Below are positions 1 through 9,070 of a DNA stretch of 64,000 nt, one piece after another. Within the stretch, counting starts at the first letter, position 1; each line of letters starts with the position of its first letter. The stretch spans positions 334,581 through 398,580 of the forward strand of contig CAWCJS010000006.1 of the NCBI GenBank assembly GCA_963795795.1, given 5' to 3'. The position numbers were made by a program, and so were the translations under genes. This stretch comes from Palsa-504 sp963795795. Lineage in GTDB: Bacteria; Actinomycetota; Actinomycetes; Streptosporangiales; Streptosporangiaceae. The notes below the pieces were generated by a model that was given only the letters and a program-made list of their open reading frames with translations, did not search any database and was not told where the DNA came from.

Positions 1-250
1 TACCTCCGAAGGCTGGCGCCCGCACAAGCAGCAGGTCGGCCAGACCGGGACCAAGATCACCCCTGAGCTGTACCTGGCCTGCGGGATCAGCGGCGCGATC
101 CAGCACATCGCCGGCTGCGGGGGCGCCAAGCACATCATCGCGATCAACACCGACCCCGGCGCCCCCATCCTGGCCCACGCCGACTACGCGGTCATCGGCG
201 ACCTGCACCAGGTCATTCCCGCCCTGGTTGCGGCCCTGCGCGCCCGCTAG
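1..250 (+). CDS. etfA: Electron transfer flavoprotein alpha subunit, C-terminal part (partial)
   Basis: The window opens inside this gene; 82 codons remain, read from base 2 and ending in TAG. The product is the FAD-binding C-terminal domain of EtfA, which with EtfB passes electrons from acyl-CoA and related dehydrogenases to the quinone pool. The visible QVGQTG motif, the GISGAIQH segment and the AINTDPGAPI stretch are the conserved flavin-binding signature of the family, and the end (ADYAVIGDLHQVIPAL) matches the usual C-terminus. Nothing looks abnormal. The 5' part and any etfB lie outside the window. Confidence 0.93.
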   Translation, partial: TSEGWRPHKQQVGQTGTKITPELYLACGISGAIQHIAGCGGAKHIIAINTDPGAPILAHADYAVIGDLHQVIPALVAALRAR

Positions 251-350
251 GTCAGGTCCGCCGCGGGCCGACATGACCGAACGACCCCGGATAATCGCCA
301 CATGATGGGAAAGTGGTAAAGGCCGGGTCAGCGTGAGGGGATGGGAAACT

Positions 351-2483
351 GTGACGGCGATTGCCGTATGGCCGGGTGACAGCTACCCGCTGGGGGCCAC
401 CTACGACGGCGCGGGAACGAACTTCGGGCTGTTCTCCGAGGTCGCTCAGCGCGTGGAGCTGTGCCTGTTCGACGACGACGGCACCGAGAACCGGATCGAC
501 CTGCGCGAGGTGGACGGGTTCGTCTGGCACGCGTACCTGCCCGGAGTCGGCCCGGGCCAGCGCTACGGATACCGGGTGCACGGCCCGTACCACCCGGCGG
601 CCGGGCAGCGGTGCAACCCGGCCAAGCTGCTGCTCGACCCGTACGCCAAGGCGATCGAGGGCAGCGTCAGCTGGGGCCAGCCGGTGTACTCCTACCAGTT
701 CGGGCACCCGGACCGGCGCAACAATGCTGACTCCGCGCCGTACGTCCCGCGCTCGGTCGTGATCAACCCGTTCTTCGACTGGACCCATGACCGGCCACCG
801 CGCACGCCCTACCACGAGACGGTGATCTACGAGGCGCACGTGCGGGGCCTGACCAAGGAGCACCCGGTCGTGCCCGAGGAGCAGCGCGGGACCTACCTGG
901 GCCTGGCGCACCCGGCGGTCATCTCGCACCTGCGCGGGCTGGGCGTCACCGCGATCGAGCTGATGCCGGTGCACCAGTTCGTGACCGACAACCACCTGAA
1001 CGACCGGGGCCTGCATAACTACTGGGGCTACAACACCATCGGGTTCTTCGCACCGCACAACGTCTACTCCGCCAGCGGCAGCCGCGGCCAGCAGGTGCAG
1101 GAGTTCAAGTCCATGGTCCGCACCATGCACGAGGCCGGGATCGAGGTCATCCTCGACGTGGTGTACAACCACACCGCCGAGGGCAACCACCTCGGGCCGA
1201 CCCTGTCGTTCCGCGGCATCGACAACGCCGCCTACTACCGGCTGGTCGACGACGACCGGCGGTACTACATGGATACCACCGGCACGGGAAACAGCCTGCT
1301 CATGCGGCACCCGCACGTGCTCCAGATGATCATGGACTCGCTGCGGTACTGGGTCCTGGACATGCACGTGGACGGATTCAGGTTCGACCTGGCCGCCGCG
1401 CTGGCCCGGCAGTTCCACGAGGTGGACCGGCTGTCGGCGTTCTTCGACCTGGTCCAGCAGGACCCTGTGGTCTCCCAGGTCAAGCTGATCGCCGAGCCGT
1501 GGGACGTGGGCGACGGCGGGTACCACGTCGGCAACTTCCCCCCGCTGTGGAGCGAATGGAACGGCAAGTACCGCGACACGATCCGGGATTTCTGGCGCGG
1601 TCAGTCCGCGACGCTCCCCGAGTTCGGCTCCCGGATCACCGGGTCCAGCGACCTGTACCAGCAGGACAGCAGGCGCCCGGTCGCCTCGGTCAACTTCGTC
1701 ACCGCCCACGATGGCTTCACCCTGGCCGATCTAGTCTCCTACGACCACAAGCACAACGAGGCCAACGGCGAGGACGGGCGGGACGGCACCGACGACAACC
1801 GGTCATGGAACTGCGGGCACGAAGGTCCCACCGACGACCCGGCCGTCCTGGCGCTGCGCGCCAGGCAGAAGCGCAACTTCCTGACCACGGTGCTGCTGTC
1901 GCAGGGCGTGCCGATGCTGCTCGCGGGCGACGAGATGGGCCGCACCCAGCAGGGCAACAACAACGCGTACTGCCAGGACAACGAGATCTCCTGGGTGAAC
2001 TGGGCCGTCTACGACCACGACGAAGGCGACCAGGCGCTGTTCGACTACGTGCGCGCGCTCATCCGGCTCCGCGCCGAGCACCCGGTATTCCGGCGCCGGA
2101 AGTTCTTCCGCGGCCAGCCTCCCCGCGGCGGACGCCAGCGGCTGGGAGACATCGCGTGGTTCACCCCGGTCGGCCAGGAGATGACCGGGGAGGACTGGGA
2201 CGCGGGATTCGCCAAGTCGCTTACCGTGTTCCTGAACGGCCAGGCGATCACCGAACCGGGCCGCCATGGGGAGCGGGTCTTCGATGACTCGTTCCTGCTC
2301 TTGTTCAACGCCAGCGAGCACGACCTGGTCTTCGCCATCCCGCCGCGCCGGTACGGCCAGCGATGGACCACCGTGCTTGACACGGCGCTGCCGCGGGCAG
2401 ACCTCGAGGACGCCAGCACCGTAAAACCGGGAGACATGACGACCGTGATCAACCGCTCGCTCCAGTTGCTACGCCGTGGCTGA
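351..2483 (+). CDS. glgX: Glycogen debranching enzyme GlgX/TreX
   Basis: GH13 isoamylase-type enzyme of about 710 aa that cleaves alpha-1,6 branches and supplies linear maltooligosaccharides. An N-terminal CBM48-like domain (roughly residues 8-120) is followed by the TIM barrel. Visible GH13 motifs are DVVYNHTAEGN, DGFRFDLA (nucleophile Asp), IAEPWDVG (acid/base Glu) and TAHDGFTL. The GTG at 351 is preferred because GAGGGG lies just upstream and VTAIAVWPG matches usual GlgX starts; a GTG at 333 would add six residues. It is the first gene of a glgX-treY-treZ operon and overlaps treY by 8 bp, so here it probably acts as TreX in trehalose synthesis. Confidence 0.95.
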   Translation: MTAIAVWPGDSYPLGATYDGAGTNFGLFSEVAQRVELCLFDDDGTENRIDLREVDGFVWHAYLPGVGPGQRYGYRVHGPYHPAAGQRCNPAKLLLDPYAKAIEGSVSWGQPVYSYQFGHPDRRNNADSAPYVPRSVVINPFFDWTHDRPPRTPYHETVIYEAHVRGLTKEHPVVPEEQRGTYLGLAHPAVISHLRGLGVTAIELMPVHQFVTDNHLNDRGLHNYWGYNTIGFFAPHNVYSASGSRGQQVQEFKSMVRTMHEAGIEVILDVVYNHTAEGNHLGPTLSFRGIDNAAYYRLVDDDRRYYMDTTGTGNSLLMRHPHVLQMIMDSLRYWVLDMHVDGFRFDLAAALARQFHEVDRLSAFFDLVQQDPVVSQVKLIAEPWDVGDGGYHVGNFPPLWSEWNGKYRDTIRDFWRGQSATLPEFGSRITGSSDLYQQDSRRPVASVNFVTAHDGFTLADLVSYDHKHNEANGEDGRDGTDDNRSWNCGHEGPTDDPAVLALRARQKRNFLTTVLLSQGVPMLLAGDEMGRTQQGNNNAYCQDNEISWVNWAVYDHDEGDQALFDYVRALIRLRAEHPVFRRRKFFRGQPPRGGRQRLGDIAWFTPVGQEMTGEDWDAGFAKSLTVFLNGQAITEPGRHGERVFDDSFLLLFNASEHDLVFAIPPRRYGQRWTTVLDTALPRADLEDASTVKPGDMTTVINRSLQLLRRG

Positions 2484-5001
2484 CCTGGCCGGTGCCGCGG
2501 CCGCCCGGATCCCCCTGGCCACGTACCGGCTGCAGCTGACGCCGGCTTTCGGGTTCGCGGCGGCGGCCGAGCAGGCCGACTACCTGGCCGCCCTCGGCGT
2601 GACGCACGTCTACCTCTCGCCCATCCTGCAGGCCAGTCCCGGGTCCCGGCACGGCTACGACGTGGTGGACCATTCGCGGGTCTCGGCCGACCTCGGCGGT
2701 GAGGATGAGTTCCGCTCGATGGTCGAGGTGTTCCACCGGTACGGCCTCGGGGTGGTCGTCGACGTCGTGCCCAATCACATGGCCAGGCCGACGCCCGAGT
2801 CGCTCAGCAAGCAACTGTGGTCGGTGCTGGCCGAGGGCAAGAGATCGCGGTACGCGCACTGGTTCGACGTCGACTGGGCCGCGCAGGACGACAAGCTGCT
2901 CATGCCGATCCTGGCCGGGCCCCTTGAGAAATGCCTGCCCGACCTGGTCATCGACACCGCCCTGCGGTCACCGGACGGCGACGGGCACCGCGGGCCGGTG
3001 CTGCGATACTTCGACCACGTGCTGCCCCTGCGGGACGGCGTCGCCGACCTGCCGCTCGGCGTACTGCTGGCCCAGCAGCACTACCTGCTCGCCGACTGGC
3101 ACGACGCGGCCACCGAGCTGAACTGGCGGCGGTTCTTCGACATCGACACGCTCATCGCGATCCGGGCCGAAGACCCCGACGTCTTCGACGCCACCCACCA
3201 GGTCCTGCTGCGCCTGTACCACGAGGGGCTGATCGACGGCCTGCGCGTTGACCACCCGGACGGCCTGGCCGACCCGGCCGGTTACCTGGCCAGGCTGTCC
3301 GAGGCGACCGGCGGGGCCTGGGTGGTGGTGGAGAAGATCCTCGCGTCCGGCGAGGAACTGCCCGCCTGGCCCTGCGCCGGGACCACGGGTTATGACGCGC
3401 TGGCCCTGGTCGGCGGGCTGTTCGTGGACCCGGCCGGCGCGGCGCCGCTCACCGAGGAGTACGTCAGGTTCGCCGGCGGGAAGCGGCACTTCGCCGAGGT
3501 GGCGCGGATCGCCAAGCGCGGTATCGCAGACGCCACGTTCAGCGCCGAATTGGCCAGGCTCACCCGGCTGTTCGCCCGCGCCGACTATCCGGCGCTGGCC
3601 GAATACGCCGGGACTGACCTGCACGACGTGCTGGCCGAACTGATGGCGGGGTTCGGCGTCTACCGGGCGTACGTCACCGCGGGCGAGCCGCCGCCGGAAT
3701 CCTCGGTGGACGCGATGACGGCCGCGGCCGACCTGGCCCGCGAGCACCTGGATCCGAGGCTGCACCCCGCCATCGACGCGGTGTGCGGCGCGGTCCTCGG
3801 CCTCGGCGCGATGGCCGGTGACGAAGCACGGCAGACCGCGCGCGAGGAACTGGTCGTGCGGTTCGGCCAGACCACGGGCCCGGTGCTGGCCAAGGGGGTG
3901 GAAGACACCGCGTTCTACCGGTGGCCGCGGCTGACCGCACTGAACGAGGTGGGCGGCGATCCGGACGTGTTCGGCGTCAGCCCGGAAGAGTTCCACGCGG
4001 CCGCGGAGCGCCTCGATGCGCGGTGGCCGGCCACCATGACCACGCTGTCGACGCACGACACCAAGCGGCAGGAGGACGTGCGCGCCCGGCTCGCCGTGCT
4101 CGCCGAGTGGCCGGAGGAGTGGGCGCACCAGGTCGCCGAGTGGCGCGGCCTGGCCCTGTGGCTCACCGACGGCGCCGCGGCCCAGGCCACCGAGCGGGCC
4201 CCCGATCCCGACCTCGATTACCTGATGTGGCAGACCCTGGTCGGCGCCTGGCTCGTCGGCTCAGAACGCCTGCGCGGGTACCTCAGGAAGGCCATGCACG
4301 AGGCCAAGACGCGGACCTCCTGGACCATGCCGAACGCCGGATACGAGTCGGCCGTCCTCGGCCTGGCCGACGCCGTGCTCGCCGACCCGGAACTGACCGC
4401 GGGCATCGCCGGCTTCGTGGCCAGGATCGCTCCGGACGCCAGGGTCAACTCCCTCGGCGCCAAGCTCGTCCAGCTCACCATGCCGGGGGTTCCCGACGTC
4501 TATCAGGGGTGCGAGCTCACCGGCCTGTCCCTGGTCGACCCGGATAACCGCAGGCCGGTGGACTACGGGCGCCGCAGGCGACTGCTCGCGACGCTCCAGG
4601 CCAGCCCGGACCAGGCGAGCGGCCTCGACGCGGAGAAACTCCTCGTCACCACCCGCGCGCTGTGGCTGAGGCGGGACCACCCCGACTGGTTCGCCGGCGG
4701 GTACCTCTCCCTGGCGGCCGAGGGTCCGGCCGCGGAACACGCGGTCGCCTTCCTGCGCGGCGAGCACGCGGTCACCGTCGCCACCCGGCTGCCCGCCGGG
4801 CTGCGCCGGCGCGGCGGGTGGGCGGACACCGTCCTGCCGCTGCCCGAGCTGCACTGGTGGGACGTGCTGACCGGGACCAGGCACGCCGGCCTGCGACCGC
4901 TGCTTTCCGAACTGACCTGGCGCCTCCCCGTGGCGCTGCTGATCCCGGAGCGGATCTACCTCGCCGGACAGGACCAGCTGGACGACGGTGGCCTGGCGTG
5001 A
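2476..5001 (+). CDS. treY: Maltooligosyl trehalose synthase TreY
   Basis: 841-aa GH13 intramolecular transglucosylase that turns the reducing-end alpha-1,4 bond of a maltooligosaccharide into an alpha,alpha-1,1 bond. Diagnostic segments are DVVPNHMARPT, GLRVDHPDGLADP, VVVEKILASGEELP and the TreY-type STHDTKRQEDVRAR motif, with QLTMPGVPDVYQG near the C-terminus. The GTG start lies inside the 3' end of glgX and its stop overlaps the treZ start (GTGA), so translation of the three genes is likely coupled. Length and motif order are normal for the family. Confidence 0.95.
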   Translation: MADLAGAAAARIPLATYRLQLTPAFGFAAAAEQADYLAALGVTHVYLSPILQASPGSRHGYDVVDHSRVSADLGGEDEFRSMVEVFHRYGLGVVVDVVPNHMARPTPESLSKQLWSVLAEGKRSRYAHWFDVDWAAQDDKLLMPILAGPLEKCLPDLVIDTALRSPDGDGHRGPVLRYFDHVLPLRDGVADLPLGVLLAQQHYLLADWHDAATELNWRRFFDIDTLIAIRAEDPDVFDATHQVLLRLYHEGLIDGLRVDHPDGLADPAGYLARLSEATGGAWVVVEKILASGEELPAWPCAGTTGYDALALVGGLFVDPAGAAPLTEEYVRFAGGKRHFAEVARIAKRGIADATFSAELARLTRLFARADYPALAEYAGTDLHDVLAELMAGFGVYRAYVTAGEPPPESSVDAMTAAADLAREHLDPRLHPAIDAVCGAVLGLGAMAGDEARQTAREELVVRFGQTTGPVLAKGVEDTAFYRWPRLTALNEVGGDPDVFGVSPEEFHAAAERLDARWPATMTTLSTHDTKRQEDVRARLAVLAEWPEEWAHQVAEWRGLALWLTDGAAAQATERAPDPDLDYLMWQTLVGAWLVGSERLRGYLRKAMHEAKTRTSWTMPNAGYESAVLGLADAVLADPELTAGIAGFVARIAPDARVNSLGAKLVQLTMPGVPDVYQGCELTGLSLVDPDNRRPVDYGRRRRLLATLQASPDQASGLDAEKLLVTTRALWLRRDHPDWFAGGYLSLAAEGPAAEHAVAFLRGEHAVTVATRLPAGLRRRGGWADTVLPLPELHWWDVLTGTRHAGLRPLLSELTWRLPVALLIPERIYLAGQDQLDDGGLA

Positions 5002-6812
5002 CCGCCTTCCGCGTATGGGCCCCGGTCGCGGGCCGGGCCGAGGTTGAGGTCGCGGGTCAGCGCTACCCGATGAGCCGGGAAGCCGCTCCGCCGTCCCGGG
5101 ACTGGCCGGGATGGTGGAGCGCCGAGGTGCCCGGGGCGGCGGATGCCGGGGCTCCTGGGGTCGGCACCGACTACGGGTTCAGGCTGGACAACGGCGAGCT
5201 CCTGCCCGACCCCCGGTCGCTGCGCCAGCCGTTCGGGATCAGCGGCCCGAGCCGCACGTACGATCACTCCGCGTTCGGCTGGACGGACCGGCGCTGGCGC
5301 GGCGGCCCGCTGCACGGGTCGGTGATCTACGAGCTGCACGTCGGGACGTTCACCGCCGAGGGCACCTTCGACGGCGCCATCGGGCGCCTCGATCACCTCC
5401 GCGACCTCGGCGTGCACACCATCGAGCTCATGCCGGTCGCGGCGTTCCCCGGCCGCCACGGCTGGGGCTACGACGGGATCAACCTGTGGGCGGTGCACGA
5501 GCCGTACGGCGGGCCCGACGGGCTCAAGCGGTTCGTCGACGCCTGCCACGCGCGCGGCCTGGCCGTCCTGCTGGACGTGGTGTACAACCACATCGGCGCG
5601 GGCAACCAGCTGAACGCGTTCGGGCCGTACCTGACCGACGCGCACGTGACCCCCTGGGGTCCCGCGGTGAACCTGGACCAGCCGGGCTCGGACGAGGTAC
5701 GCGCGTTCCTCATCGGCAACGCGCTGATGTGGCTGCGCGACTACCACCTGGACGGGCTGCGGCTGGACGCGGTGCACACGCTGGAAGACCACCGCGCGAT
5801 GCACTTCCTCGAAGAGCTCGCGGCCGAGGTCCAGGCGCTGGCGGCCTGGCTCAACCGCGAGCTGGTGCTCGTCGCCGAGTCCGATGCCAACAATCCCCGC
5901 CTGGTCACCTCCCGCGAGGCGGGCGGTTACGGGCTCACGGCCCAGTGGAGCGACGACTTCCACCACGCGGTGCACGCCGCGATCACGGGTGAGCGCCAGG
6001 GCTACTACTGCGACTTCGGGTCGCTGGCCGCGCTGGCCAAGACCTACACCAGGGTGTTCTTCCACGACGGAACCTGGTCCGCCTTCCGCGGGCGGACGCA
6101 CGGGCGCCAGGTGGACATCTTCCGCGTGCCCGCGCACCGCTTCCTCGGTTACCTGCAAGATCACGACCAGGTCGGCAACCGCGCCGTCGGCGACCGGGTA
6201 TCCGCGACCCTGCCCGCCGACCTGGTCAAGGTCGGCGCAGGACTCGTGCTGACCGGGCCGTTCACGCCCATGCTGTTCATGGGTGAGGAGTGGGCCGCGG
6301 ACACCCCCTGGCAGTACTTCACCGATCACATCGACCCCGGGCTGGCCCGGGCCGTCGCCGAGGGGCGCAAGGCCGAGTTCGCCGCGCACGGCTGGAACCC
6401 GGCCGACGTGCCCGACCCGCAGGATGAGGCGACCTTCCTGCGGTCCAAGCTCGACTGGGCCCAGCCCGAGCGCGAGCCCTACCGCGGCATGCTGGCCTGG
6501 TACCGCGAGCTGATCGCGCTGCGCCGCAAGCGGCCCGAGCTGACCGACCCACGCCTGGACCGGGTGAGCGCCGACTACGACGAGGATGCGGGGTGGCTGA
6601 TGGTCCGGCGGGGGCCGCTCCGGATCGCGGTCAACCTCGGCGCCCAGACCCGCCGGCTGCACCTAGGGCAGCCGGCGGTCGCCGTTCTCGCCGCGTCCAG
6701 CCCGGGGATCGCGATCCAGGATGAATCCGTGACGATTCCCCCCGCTGCCTTTACCGTCGTCGAGACCGGGCTCAGGGGCAGCTCTGCTGGGCCGCCGCGA
6801 TCAGCGGGGTGA
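4998..6812 (+). CDS. treZ: Maltooligosyltrehalose trehalohydrolase TreZ
   Basis: 604-aa GH13 enzyme that releases trehalose from the TreY product, completing the glycogen-to-trehalose route. It begins with an E-set domain (FRVWAPVAGRAEVEV), followed by the barrel motifs YELHVGTFT, LDVVYNHIGAGNQL, GLRLDAVHTLED, VAESDANNP and DHDQVGNRAVGDR, and GEEWAADTPWQYF. The start is the GTG overlapping the treY stop by 4 bp; the open frame extends upstream to 4662, but that part lies inside treY and has no homology-like content. The 3' end overlaps the convergent lipoprotein gene by about 40 bp. Confidence 0.94.
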   Translation: MTAFRVWAPVAGRAEVEVAGQRYPMSREAAPPSRDWPGWWSAEVPGAADAGAPGVGTDYGFRLDNGELLPDPRSLRQPFGISGPSRTYDHSAFGWTDRRWRGGPLHGSVIYELHVGTFTAEGTFDGAIGRLDHLRDLGVHTIELMPVAAFPGRHGWGYDGINLWAVHEPYGGPDGLKRFVDACHARGLAVLLDVVYNHIGAGNQLNAFGPYLTDAHVTPWGPAVNLDQPGSDEVRAFLIGNALMWLRDYHLDGLRLDAVHTLEDHRAMHFLEELAAEVQALAAWLNRELVLVAESDANNPRLVTSREAGGYGLTAQWSDDFHHAVHAAITGERQGYYCDFGSLAALAKTYTRVFFHDGTWSAFRGRTHGRQVDIFRVPAHRFLGYLQDHDQVGNRAVGDRVSATLPADLVKVGAGLVLTGPFTPMLFMGEEWAADTPWQYFTDHIDPGLARAVAEGRKAEFAAHGWNPADVPDPQDEATFLRSKLDWAQPEREPYRGMLAWYRELIALRRKRPELTDPRLDRVSADYDEDAGWLMVRRGPLRIAVNLGAQTRRLHLGQPAVAVLAASSPGIAIQDESVTIPPAAFTVVETGLRGSSAGPPRSAG

Positions 6813-7396
6813 ACGTCCACGGGTTGGTCGGCGCGTTCTGGCCCGCAACGGCCTGCGGCAGGCCGTGGGGGAACGTGAAGGAGGCGCGAGACCAGACCCA
6901 GTGGGTCCCCGATGAGGAGCAGACCTTAACGGGCTGGCTGAACGTCACCACCGTGGCCACCGGGACGACCGGCCCCGCCGCGCAACTGGGATTGCAGGCG
7001 TCGAGCTTGTAGGTACCGGTCCCGACCGCCTCCGTGGCCGACCACGTCGTCCACGTGATCTGGGACAAGATGGCGGTCCCGTCACCGGACAGCGAGCAGC
7101 CGTAACCGGTGCACGCGGGCTGGTGCAGCGGGACCGCGTTGATGTCCTGGCCCGGGGCGAGGAAGGTGTTGGCCGCGGTCTGCGCACCGGCCGCAGACGG
7201 CGAACCCGCCGCAGACGGCGAACTGGCCGCGGGCGCTGAGGCTGGCGCGGTGGACGCGGGCGCCGCAGACGTCGAGGCCGGCGTCGAGGGCGGCCGGGCT
7301 GCCGGACGATCCGCACGCCGTGGCCAGCAACGAGAGGCACGCGATCGCGCCTGCGGCGGCCACCCGGCGGGATCTTGGTGAGTAAACGGTCAACAT
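6772..7396 (-). pseudogene. Lipoprotein of unknown function, frameshifted
   Basis: Starting at the ATG at 7396 the product has a lipoprotein signal (basic SPRSRR, hydrophobic VAAAGAIACLSLLATAC with lipobox LLATAC). The frame is lost after CGSSGSPAA; shifting by one base near 7290 restores a Ser/Ala/Pro-rich linker with two SPSAAG-type repeats and then a secreted domain of about 110 residues with several cysteines ending NPWTFTPLIAAAQQSCP. The whole interval is 3n+1 bases long, consistent with one extra base. The C-terminal domain is not recognised. It converges on treZ. Either a recent pseudogene or an assembly indel; intact it would be about 207 aa. Confidence 0.6.
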
Positions 7397-7654
7397 GTCT
7401 TCCAACCCCTGACTTCGTTAGCCAATAAACTGACCGGCTCCGCGAGCCGTGTCGTCATCTTGGACGCGCAGCATGCCACCCTGGTTGAGGCTGGCTTTCG
7501 CGCGCTCGGGCGGCGCGGGCCCGCCTGGTGGCTAACGGGGTCAGTGGCCTTCGCGGGCTAGTTGTCCTGTCCGTTTGTTCGGGATCGTAAGCGCGGATGT
7601 TCTGGTGGCGTGGCGTCACCTGGTTTTGTCACTGGGTGGTGCTTTGCTGGTTGT

Positions 7655-9059
7655 ATGCCCAGGAAACCTGCTGCAGGAGCGCCGCGGGTGGTGTATCGCA
7701 CCGCGCGGTGTGGGCTGCGCGCTACCCCGGGGCAGCGGCGGCGGCTGTTCGGGCTGCTGCGGTCGGCGGGGGACGTGTGGTGCTGCGTGCTGGAGCTGAA
7801 CGGCTGGCGGCGGCGCCGGCAGGACGCGCCGGTGGCCGGGTACGCCGAGCTGTGCCGGGAGCTGGCCAGGTCGGGTACGGGCACGTTCGGGGAGCTGGAC
7901 ACCGCGGGTGCCCGGTCGGTGCTGCGCCGGTATTCCGACGCGTGGTTCGCGGCGGCCGGGCGCCGCAGGGCTGGGGACAGGTCGGCGCGGTTCCCGCGCC
8001 GCCGCCGGGGCCTGGTCCCGGTGCGCTGGTATGCGGGCAGGTTCACGCTGGACGGGCGGGTGCTGCGGCTGCCGGTGGCGCGGGGCTGCCCGCCGCTGGT
8101 GGTCCGGCTGGACCGGGACGTTCCCTACACGGCCGGGCAGGTCCGGTCGGTGACGCTGCTGGTGCGAGGCGGGCCGCCTCCAGGTGGATGTGACCGCGGA
8201 GGTCCCGGTCGCGGCCTATCCGGACGGGGAGCAGCCGGATCCGGGCCGGGTAGCAGGAGTGGATCTGGGGGTCATCCACCCCTACGCCGCGGCCGGGCCG
8301 GATGGGCAGTTGCTGCTGGTGTCGGGGCGGGCGATCCGCGCGGAGTGCCGCCAGCACCTGCGCGAGGCCAGGGCCCGTACCCGAGCAGCCGCGCGGCGGG
8401 CACCCAAGCCGGGGCAGCGGGGGTCGCGGCGCTGGCGCAAACACCGGCGCGGCCTGCAGGCGGCCGGGGCCAGGCACGGGCGGCGGGTGCGCCAGGCCCA
8501 GCACGAGGCCGCCAAGGCCGTCATCGGCTGGGCCGTCCAGCACCGGATCGGCGCGCTGGCAGTCGGCGACCCGCGCGGCGTCCTCGCCCTGGCCGCCGGG
8601 CGGCGGCACAACCAGCGGGTCCGCGCCTGGCGGGTCGGGCACCTGATCCGCGCCCTGGCCGACAAGGCGCAAGCCGCGGGAATCACCGTAACGCTCATCG
8701 ACGAGCGGGGCACCTCCTCAACCTGCCCCGCCTGTGCCCGGCGGGTCCCCAAACCCGCCGGGCGGGTCTTCACCTGCCCGCACTGCGGGTACGGCGGGCA
8801 CCGCGACCTAGTCGCGGCCGCCAACATCGCCGCCCGCGCGGGCGGCGGCCTCATCCCCGCCCCGGCAGGCGCGGGGATCACGCACCGCCGGGCCGGGGCG
8901 CACCTGCCAGGTGTGCACCCAGCACGACGTGACCCGAGGCGGCGCCTCCATCGCGGCCCGCCGCACGGTCCCCTGGCCGGCACCGGCCCGCCCCGCCCAC
9001 GGCTGGCGGGGAGTCGCTCGCCCCACCGCGAGAAGCCTCGAATACACCCCAGTATTTAG
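7655..9059 (+). pseudogene. tnpB: IS605-family TnpB (OrfB), frameshifted
   Basis: RNA-guided nuclease/transposon protein of the IS605/IS607 type. The ATG at 7655 opens a 170-residue N-terminal half ending VRSVTLLV. One extra base at about 8165 breaks the frame, and the rest resumes as EAGRLQVDVTAEVPV through the RuvC core. RuvC-I Asp is in AGVDLGVIHPYA, two CxxC pairs (TCPAC and TCPHC) form the zinc ribbon, and RuvC-III Asp is in GHRDLVAAANIAAR. The usual RuvC-II Glu position reads GDPRGV. No tnpA is nearby. Total length is 3n+1 bases. The element ends near a hairpin at 9035-9063. Confidence 0.85.
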
Positions 9060-9063
9060 AGGC
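9035..9063. terminator. Hairpin between tnpB and the convergent gene (terminator or IS right end)
   Basis: GCCTC-g-AATAC, loop accca-like 6 nt, GTATT-ta-GAGGC forms a two-part perfect stem at the 3' end of tnpB, 8 bp before the stop of the convergent gene. It could end transcription from both sides. In IS605-type elements a hairpin at the right end is also part of the transposon end and of the guide RNA, so both readings fit. Confidence 0.5.
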
Positions 9064-9070
9064 AGGTGCA

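Noticed and set aside
252..1709. 485-residue minus-strand open frame opposite glgX
   Set aside because: His/Val/Arg-rich shadow of the real plus-strand gene, typical of GC-rich DNA; glgX motifs are unambiguous.
7416..7537. Inverted repeat CGTTAGCCA/TGGCTAACG as IS ends
   Set aside because: Arms are 104 bp apart and lie outside the tnpB region; IS605-type elements do not use terminal inverted repeats.
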